A DNA stretch of 11,507 bases from CALMSM01 sp964534095 (GTDB lineage Bacteria > Patescibacteriota > Saccharimonadia > Saccharimonadales > CALMSM01). The notes below the pieces were generated by a model. That model saw only the letters and a program-made list of their open reading frames with translations, did not search any database and was not told the DNA's origin. The stretch covers positions 1 through 11,507 of the forward strand of contig CAZHPF010000022.1 of assembly GCA_964534095.1 (NCBI GenBank). Reading direction: 5' to 3'. Below are positions 7,009-11,507 of the stretch, one piece after another. Position numbers and translations under genes: made by a program. Position 1 is the first letter of the stretch; every line of letters begins with the position of its first letter.

Positions 7009-7647
7009 TTAGCCAGCCCGGTGAGGTTTTTTTGGCTCAACAAACCAGTGCTCGTCACGGGCAATTTGATCGCGTACGTCTTTGAATTCTTCATCCAAGA
7101 TGTCGACAATCCGCTGCACAAGGTTTTCCGGGTTTTCATCAAAAATGACTTTATAGCCCTTAGGCGGACTCAATACACGCATTAACTGCGGGATAACATC
7201 GGCTGTGCCACCGCTATCTATCAGTACGCCACAAGGTTTGTGGGCTTCGAGGGCAGTCACGAATTCATGAAGGCTGCCAAAACGACCACCCACCGTAATA
7301 ACAGCATCTGATGACTGGGTGAGGTAACTATCCCGCCCCACATAATCCATGCCTGTGTAGCTAATAAAGTCAAAGTGTTTATATGGCAAGCGGTATTTGC
7401 GCAAATGCTCGCGCATACTTACGGCAGGCGAAAAGCCAATGCTCATACCCCCCGCCTCACTGGCGCCTTTGGCAGCAAAGTAGGGTAACCCAACCGTAGC
7501 ACCCGTCGTAGTAACATGGCCTCGCTTGGCGATGGCAGTGCCCAGTCTTTCGGCCAGCCGCTTGGAATTTTCTACGGTGGTGCCGCTAGCAGCTCCAGAC
7601 ACGCAAATGGCATACTGGATTTTCGTAGTATTGGGTAGCGGCTTCAT
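7009..7647 (-). CDS. LOG/TIGR00725-like SLOG Rossmann-fold protein
   Basis: This 212-aa protein has the nucleotide-binding Rossmann layout of the LOG/'lysine decarboxylase-like' superfamily. The N-terminal strand and glycine turn (YAICVSGAASG, 12-22) are followed by a KRGHVTTTGATVGLPYFAAKGA block, GGMSIGFSP (66-74), TGMDYVGRDSYLTQSSDAVI (98-117) and the signature VGGRFGSLHE (119-128). This is closest to the TIGR00725-type pattern, with GGxxGxxxE kept but Thr of GT replaced by Ser. Relatives cleave nucleotide N-glycosidic bonds (cytokinin-activating LOG), carry molybdenum cofactor, or bind nucleotide signals; which applies here cannot be told from sequence alone. A charged C-terminal tail follows residue 195. 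Its start overlaps the stop of the 418-aa gene by 4 nt (ATGA), so the two are translated together. Confidence 0.88.
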   Translation of the reverse strand: MKPLPNTTKIQYAICVSGAASGTTVENSKRLAERLGTAIAKRGHVTTTGATVGLPYFAAKGASEAGGMSIGFSPAVSMREHLRKYRLPYKHFDFISYTGMDYVGRDSYLTQSSDAVITVGGRFGSLHEFVTALEAHKPCGVLIDSGGTADVIPQLMRVLSPPKGYKVIFDENPENLVQRIVDILDEEFKDVRDQIARDEHWFVEPKKPHRAG

Positions 7648-8900
7648 ACAACAAATTCCATATCGGGGACAAAGGCAACTTGACCGAGCGTTTGATCGTT
7701 AAGATGCTGCAACAACTGCCGCTCAAGCGAACGCTGCCCAACGTAGCGTATCAACAGCTCATTCCACAGCGCATCGCGCATATGATAATTGAGTCGTTTC
7801 TCATAGGGGATGTCGTTGAGCAGATTCAGCACCATGTCCATCAGATTAAAGCTTATCGGGTGGTTATTATGGCTCACGCCGACATAGTCAAGGTTATGCC
7901 AAAAGTGCAATGCCGGTTCAAGCCGATACAATATTTGTTCGGCTTTGCGGTATGCTAAATCTTCCGGTTGGACGTGCGGTTCAAACACTTCAGGGTGAAG
8001 TAGGCGCGTGCTAGTACCATAGTATTTGTGGACAATACGCCATTGGATGGCTTGACCCGCCAGGAGGATATGGTCGGTAGAGCTTTTTTTGACAACGGCC
8101 TCTACTTTTTGGCCAAAGCCCGGCATTGGCTGATAAAACTTGAGATAGGTACTTTGAGTTCTTATTTCATTAATGTAGTGAAGCGTTATCATAAGGGTCG
8201 CAAGCGTCAGTCCGTGCTTTCCGCGTGCCGGCAAAGGTGTAATGAAGATTGAGCCGCTTTCTACGCAGTAGAAGCTGTTGGTATGGAATATTGGCGCCAC
8301 TGCCTGGATAACGGCCGACCATTTTAGTTCGTCCAGATAGGTGACTTCTATGTTGTGCTGCTCGAAATCACCTGATTGCAAACGACTGCATGCTTGGCTG
8401 TAACGTTGCTGCCACTTGTCTTGCTCAATATGACGAGCCATTGTTAACAGTAGCCGTGCCGGTTCTCGTTTGAGCATGGATTCGATCGAGCGGTAATGGA
8501 GCGTTTGCATCAGCTGTTTTGGCGGGTTTGCCTTGAGAAGTTTTTTGATAACGCTTCCTTTGATTACCCACGCTTGCCGCGGCATGTGCAGCCTGTTTAT
8601 AACCATAGCAACCGCAGACAATACTTCTTCGGCGTTGGTACGGTCTACTACCCCTAGACGCCGAGCCAAGAACTGGTCGTGTAAATCGGCAAGCCCTAGC
8701 AGCCCCTGATACAGCTCCTTAGCAGTTGTGTCGCTCGGGTCAAGGCCTAGTTCGCGCATCTTCATATGCATCTGACCGTATATTTCCCCTGTCAAGCGAA
8801 CATCTATGCCGGGCTGCCCACTGGCCAACTCCAGTCGGCGCACAACCTCACTCACGATCTGCTTGTCAGCTCCCACCAGTTCTGCAATCAATTTGCACAC
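7644..8900 (-). CDS. Unrecognised 418-aa soluble protein coupled to the LOG-like gene
   Basis: I do not recognise the family by name; from memory, it resembles unnamed proteins of other Saccharibacteria. The GTG at 8900 is the first start after an in-frame stop, with a GAGGGT element 12 nt upstream and a good promoter before that. There are no signal peptide or membrane segments. The N-terminal helical part carries LASGQPGIDVRLTGEIYG (25-42) and LGLDPSDTTAKELYQGLLG (51-69). A middle block reads LLKANPPKQLMQTLHYRSIE and SMLKREPARLLLTMARHIEQ. The C-terminal half is rich in aromatic residues and His (LEPALHFWHNLDYVGVSHNN, then a helical NLMDMVLNLLNDIPYEKRLN). No ATPase, nuclease, kinase or helix-turn-helix motif could be identified. 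The 4-nt overlap with the downstream LOG-like gene suggests the two products act in the same process. Confidence 0.85.
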   Translation of the reverse strand: MCKLIAELVGADKQIVSEVVRRLELASGQPGIDVRLTGEIYGQMHMKMRELGLDPSDTTAKELYQGLLGLADLHDQFLARRLGVVDRTNAEEVLSAVAMVINRLHMPRQAWVIKGSVIKKLLKANPPKQLMQTLHYRSIESMLKREPARLLLTMARHIEQDKWQQRYSQACSRLQSGDFEQHNIEVTYLDELKWSAVIQAVAPIFHTNSFYCVESGSIFITPLPARGKHGLTLATLMITLHYINEIRTQSTYLKFYQPMPGFGQKVEAVVKKSSTDHILLAGQAIQWRIVHKYYGTSTRLLHPEVFEPHVQPEDLAYRKAEQILYRLEPALHFWHNLDYVGVSHNNHPISFNLMDMVLNLLNDIPYEKRLNYHMRDALWNELLIRYVGQRSLERQLLQHLNDQTLGQVAFVPDMEFVV

Positions 8901-8930
8901 GTTTCTTTGTTTACCCTCGTTACTGCTACC

Positions 8931-8960
8931 AGTTTAGCACCGAAGACCCACCCATGTAAA
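8931..8960 (-). promoter_or_regulatory. Promoter of the 418-aa gene / LOG-like gene operon
   Basis: The -35 TTTACA (8955-8960) matches consensus at five of six positions. It is followed by an 18-nt spacer and -10 TAAACT (8931-8936), which is preceded by TGC as in an extended -10. The transcript should start near 8924, with a leader of about 24 nt carrying GAGGGT at 8913-8918. Confidence 0.65.
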
Positions 8961-8971
8961 CCTGCTTGTGC

Positions 8972-9000
8972 TTGCATTGAGCTTTCCGGGTAAGTAGAGT
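8972..9000 (+). promoter_or_regulatory. Promoter of the CDP-alcohol phosphatidyltransferase-like gene
   Basis: -35 TTGCAT (8972-8977), a 17-nt spacer and -10 TAGAGT (8995-9000). Eight nt separate the -10 from the ATG, so the mRNA probably has no or almost no leader. It stands back to back with the minus-strand promoter, with 11 nt between the two -35 boxes. Confidence 0.55.
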
Positions 9001-9008
9001 ATCCAGCA

Positions 9009-9653
9009 ATGAGTCCAGGTACTGAATTCCTTCACGCCTATACTGCTACTACAGAAGCCCATCGTTTACAGCGACGAGCCGATATAGCAACGAATTTTCG
9101 TCTGGCAACAGCAATACCTGTAGGCTTGGCAATCGGCGCCACAGAACCTAACTGGCCTGTAACCGTGCTTGATACCGTGGCTTGGCTAACCGATGCCAGT
9201 GACGGGCATGATGCGGGAAGAGCGAGGGAGCTTGCCCCTGGCCTACCACGAACTGCAGCCTCTTTCCGCGACCCTCTTGCTGACAAATTGAAATATTACA
9301 GCGGGTTAGGCGGTATTATGGCGCGTGCTATTCGCCAGGAGGATCCTATAACAGGTGTGGTGGTTGGAGCTAATATGGTTGTTTCCGCCGTTCGGGATAA
9401 GGCTATTGCTCACGACAGGCAATTGGCAAGCGCTTATAGAAAGTTTGGGGTTTCTGGCGATGCCATCGGAATCAACAAACGCAAAACCCAAATACAAGGC
9501 GTGTCATCGGTAGTACTAGCAAGCCCGCTTTCCCGAAGCCCTGTAGTTCGACGCGTTGCGCTGGCAGGACTTTCGGCAGGAACAATACTTGGAGTATTTG
9601 GCCAGCGAAAATTCCGTAGAACTATTCACCAGCAAATAGCCGACTTAGGCTAA
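9009..9653 (+). CDS. Divergent CDP-alcohol phosphatidyltransferase family protein
   Basis: The 214-aa product is the only plus-strand gene. It follows the plan of PgsA-type enzymes, which join a CDP-diacylglycerol head to an alcohol phosphate in the membrane. An amphipathic N-terminus leads to a first helix (FRLATAIPVGLAIGA, 30-44), then a VTVLDTVAWLTDASDG segment with Asp62 and Asp65, DPLADK with Asp88 and Asp92, a helical NMVVSAVRDKAI stretch, and INKRKTQIQG (155-164), which resembles the GKxKTxxQ segment of PgsA. All four metal-binding aspartates are present. However, Asp65 to Asp88 spans 23 residues instead of 18, and the Gly four residues before the third Asp is Ala84. The alcohol substrate is unknown. 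No Shine-Dalgarno is seen; a TTGCAT-17-TAGAGT promoter ends 8 nt before the ATG. Its stop overlaps the kinase stop by 4 nt on the opposite strand. Confidence 0.75.
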   Translation: MSPGTEFLHAYTATTEAHRLQRRADIATNFRLATAIPVGLAIGATEPNWPVTVLDTVAWLTDASDGHDAGRARELAPGLPRTAASFRDPLADKLKYYSGLGGIMARAIRQEDPITGVVVGANMVVSAVRDKAIAHDRQLASAYRKFGVSGDAIGINKRKTQIQGVSSVVLASPLSRSPVVRRVALAGLSAGTILGVFGQRKFRRTIHQQIADLG

Positions 9654-10648
9654 AACTGCTCCGGTTTGAATGCTTTCGGAGCCTTTCTTAAGAACGCTTC
9701 CAGTTTTTCCTCGGTAAGCAGTCCTTCTTGCGCACCGATATTTTGCACAATGTTCATGGAGTTAATGGGTGCCCATTGCAAAGCTCCCTCAAGCGTGTTG
9801 CCTTTTACGAGTGCTGCAACCAGCGTTGAGGCAAACGCATCGCCAGCACCGGTACGCTCTAACGGAGGCTTAGGATCAGGATACGGAGGCATCTTGAACC
9901 GTGAAGTGCCGTCAGATGCATAGGCGCCGGCCGGACCATCCGTCACAACGGCTATCTTAGGCCCCAGCTTATGAAGCGCTGTTAAAAGCGCCGGGATATC
10001 AGCGTGATCTTTACCGGTAACTAAGACCGCTTCTTCTCTGTTCATGATCACAACTTCTGTTCGTGCGTATAAGGCTTTGAGCCGTGCAGCGCCGGCTTCA
10101 AGCTGAAATGTACCCGGCTGAAATGCCAGTTTTACCGTAGGATTATCTTCCAGCCAATCAACTACCATATCGTGGTATTTGTCGAGTGCGTTTTTACTGA
10201 TAGAGCTAAAATACAGCCATTTCGGTATGTCGCTTGCAGTGAAGCGGGGCCACTGGTAGTTGTATTCCTCGTGCTTGATTAAAATGGTTCGTTCGTCTTT
10301 GTACCACAGTACATAATGATAGTTACTGGTCTTGCCTTTGTTTATGCGTACAAAGCGGGTATCCACCCGGTTATCTTCCAGAGCATTGATAATGTCGCGC
10401 CCGAACGCGTCGCTCCCTACATTACTGACGAGTCCGCTATGTACGCCTAGCCGCGCAAAACATACGGCAGCGTTGGCTGCATTGCCTACCCCCTCTACTA
10501 CTACCGCTTCTTCGAACGGTACTTTTGCGCCAAATGGCATGGCAATCCATGAGCCAAACTCGTTTTTGTACGTATGGGCACGGTTATCAAACAGCTTAAT
10601 AAACGCATCTGTTACTACATCACCGACCGATAATACTTCTAGTGCCAT
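9650..10648 (-). CDS. PfkB/ribokinase-family carbohydrate kinase
   Basis: The 332-aa product has both family signatures: GVGNAANAAVCFARLG (53-68) and ERTGAGDAFASTLVAALVKG (264-283), with the catalytic base Asp270. An N-terminal LSVGDVVTDAFIKL strand-turn starts the fold. The start at 10648 (MALEVLSVG) is preferred over the upstream in-frame start at 10759. The longer form adds 37 residues without family character and overlaps the aldolase gene, while the chosen ATG has a GGCGGGG purine-rich stretch just before it and a promoter upstream. An insertion around residues 21-45 (DNRAHTYKNEFGSWIAM...) may contribute a substrate lid. The substrate is not determined; the adjacent aldolase makes a fructose- or tagatose-phosphate kinase plausible, but ribokinase-type and nucleoside-kinase roles cannot be excluded. 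Confidence 0.92.
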   Translation of the reverse strand: MALEVLSVGDVVTDAFIKLFDNRAHTYKNEFGSWIAMPFGAKVPFEEAVVVEGVGNAANAAVCFARLGVHSGLVSNVGSDAFGRDIINALEDNRVDTRFVRINKGKTSNYHYVLWYKDERTILIKHEEYNYQWPRFTASDIPKWLYFSSISKNALDKYHDMVVDWLEDNPTVKLAFQPGTFQLEAGAARLKALYARTEVVIMNREEAVLVTGKDHADIPALLTALHKLGPKIAVVTDGPAGAYASDGTSRFKMPPYPDPKPPLERTGAGDAFASTLVAALVKGNTLEGALQWAPINSMNIVQNIGAQEGLLTEEKLEAFLRKAPKAFKPEQF

Positions 10649-10678
10649 ACCCCGCCTTTGATTACTGCTTACGCTTTT

Positions 10679-10707
10679 ATGATACCTACCTGCTTGAATG
10701 TACGCAA
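10679..10707 (-). promoter_or_regulatory. Probable promoter of the PfkB-family kinase gene
   Basis: -35 TTGCGT (10702-10707), a 17-nt spacer and -10 TATCAT (10679-10684), all within the 61-nt gap after the aldolase stop. The leader would be about 24 nt and include the GGCGGGG stretch before the ATG. The kinase may therefore be expressed on its own as well as by read-through from the aldolase gene. Confidence 0.5.
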
Positions 10708-10709
10708 GT

Positions 10710-11507
10710 TTATGGCTGTGCCTTGCCGATAGCATTAAACATTTCCAGTTTGTCCTCAACCACTTTTTGGACGGCGTCGATCACTTCATCCATGAGTTTT
10801 ACTACAGCATACTCTGACTTATGTTCGGCCAAGACACGCTCCAGGGTTTGGCGGTACGCTACCCGCAGGTCGGTGTTGATGTTGATTTTAGTAACGCCAG
10901 TTTTGACCGCATCGACAAAATAATGTCCGGGCGTGCCGCTGCCACCGTGCAGTGAAATATTACAATCAATCGCCTTTCGTATGCGAGTAAGCAAGTCTAC
11001 GTCGAGTTTTTTGGGCACGGGATACTTTCCATGAAGATTACCAATCGCGGCAGCAAACGTGTCAATACCGGTAGCTTCCACAAACTGCCGGGCGTCTTCC
11101 GGTGTACTAAACGTTTTCCTGACTTCATTGTAGTCAATCGCTTCCGTAAAAAGGTTGCTCCCACCGCCAAAATAGTGCGGTTCGCTTTCGACCAACGCGC
11201 CAGTCAACCGGGCATACTCGACAATCTGACGGGTTTCAGTAATGATTTCCTCAAGCGTCGCTGTCTTGCGCGCCTGGCTGATGTCAATATGTATAAACTC
11301 ATATCCCGCCTCAATACCTGCGACGGCCGCTGCCACACTGGGACTATGATCCAGGTTGATATACATTTCAACACCATATTCTTGCTTGTAGTTATCGACC
11401 ATATCACGAACATTTTCAAGACCCAACGCGTCAACTTCTCCTTGGCTCACCTCTATCAAGAGTGGTGCGTTCTTGGCTTTAGCGGCTCGCGCTATCGCGA
11501 TAAGCGT
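10710..11507 (-). CDS. fba: Class II fructose-bisphosphate aldolase, C-terminal part (cut by right window edge)
   Basis: The frame stays open to the right edge, giving 265 visible codons; the N-terminus and true start are outside. Zinc-dependent class II aldolases split fructose-1,6-bisphosphate into dihydroxyacetone phosphate and glyceraldehyde-3-phosphate. Visible landmarks are INLDHSPS with the first zinc His (codon at 11346-11348), ESEPHYFGGGSN, AAAIGNLHGKYP with a second His, ISLHGGSGTPG with a third His, and TKININTDLRVAYRQTL, which binds substrate phosphate. The C-terminal helix ends in KLEMFNAIGKAQP. Tagatose-bisphosphate aldolase shares these motifs, so the exact sugar is inferred. 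The kinase gene follows 61 nt downstream on the same strand. Confidence 0.93.
   Translation of the reverse strand, partial: TLIAIARAAKAKNAPLLIEVSQGEVDALGLENVRDMVDNYKQEYGVEMYINLDHSPSVAAAVAGIEAGYEFIHIDISQARKTATLEEIITETRQIVEYARLTGALVESEPHYFGGGSNLFTEAIDYNEVRKTFSTPEDARQFVEATGIDTFAAAIGNLHGKYPVPKKLDVDLLTRIRKAIDCNISLHGGSGTPGHYFVDAVKTGVTKININTDLRVAYRQTLERVLAEHKSEYAVVKLMDEVIDAVQKVVEDKLEMFNAIGKAQP

Noticed and set aside
9038..9286. Minus-strand open frame of 82 codons opposite the phosphatidyltransferase-like gene
   Set aside because: Antisense to the four-Asp motif region; no family features and no start signal.
10649..10759. Upstream start that would lengthen the PfkB-family kinase by 37 residues
   Set aside because: It overlaps the aldolase gene and the predicted kinase promoter, and the added residues have no kinase character.
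1..11507. CRISPR arrays, insertion sequences, tRNA or rRNA genes, and clear rho-independent terminators
   Set aside because: No regularly spaced repeats, transposase motifs, cloverleaf-like segments or GC-rich hairpins followed by T runs were seen in the short intergenic gaps.

Overview
The window reads as an ordinary, gene-dense chromosomal segment of a small-genome bacterium. I place it, by inference, in the Candidatus Saccharibacteria (TM7) or a nearby CPR lineage. The reasons are short intergenic gaps, repeated 4-nt gene overlaps, a small unnamed gene lodged between gatA and gatB, and a large unnamed protein of a type I associate with CPR genomes. TGA is used as a true stop at the ends of gatC, gatA, the small gene and the 418-aa gene, which argues against the UGA=Gly code of Gracilibacteria. 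No mobile element, CRISPR array, tRNA or rRNA was seen, and no gene-free stretch exceeds about 110 bases.

Layout, mostly on the minus strand and read from right to left: a class II fructose-bisphosphate aldolase cut by the right edge (10710-11507); a PfkB-family sugar kinase (9650-10648); one plus-strand gene for a divergent CDP-alcohol phosphatidyltransferase (9009-9653), convergent with the kinase and overlapping it by 4 nt; a 108-nt two-way promoter region; an unrecognised 418-aa soluble protein (7644-8900) coupled to a LOG/TIGR00725-like Rossmann protein (7009-7647); uvrB (5005-6972); a five-helix membrane protein with a Tyr-rich outer tail (4159-4923); and the gatC-gatA-small gene-gatB operon (558-4124), followed by a MOSC-domain protein cut by the left edge (1-548).

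The gat genes encode the GatCAB amidotransferase, which makes Gln-tRNA(Gln) and/or Asn-tRNA(Asn) from mischarged precursors. The four genes are tied by three consecutive ATGA overlaps, so the unnamed small protein is made in step with GatA and GatB. UvrB belongs to nucleotide excision repair. Aldolase and PfkB kinase suggest a sugar-phosphate step feeding lower glycolysis.

The most notable signals are: three promoters whose -10 box lies only 6-8 nt from the start codon, implying leaderless mRNAs; a small hairpin that hides the gatB Shine-Dalgarno; a CDP-alcohol phosphatidyltransferase motif with five extra residues and altered Arg/Gly positions; a GatB without the cysteines of the usual zinc site; the two-gene unit of unknown protein plus LOG-like protein; and an exact DnaA box beside a strong promoter. 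I see no clear complete new defence or mobile system. The LOG-like pair and the gat-embedded small gene are the best candidates for undescribed biology.
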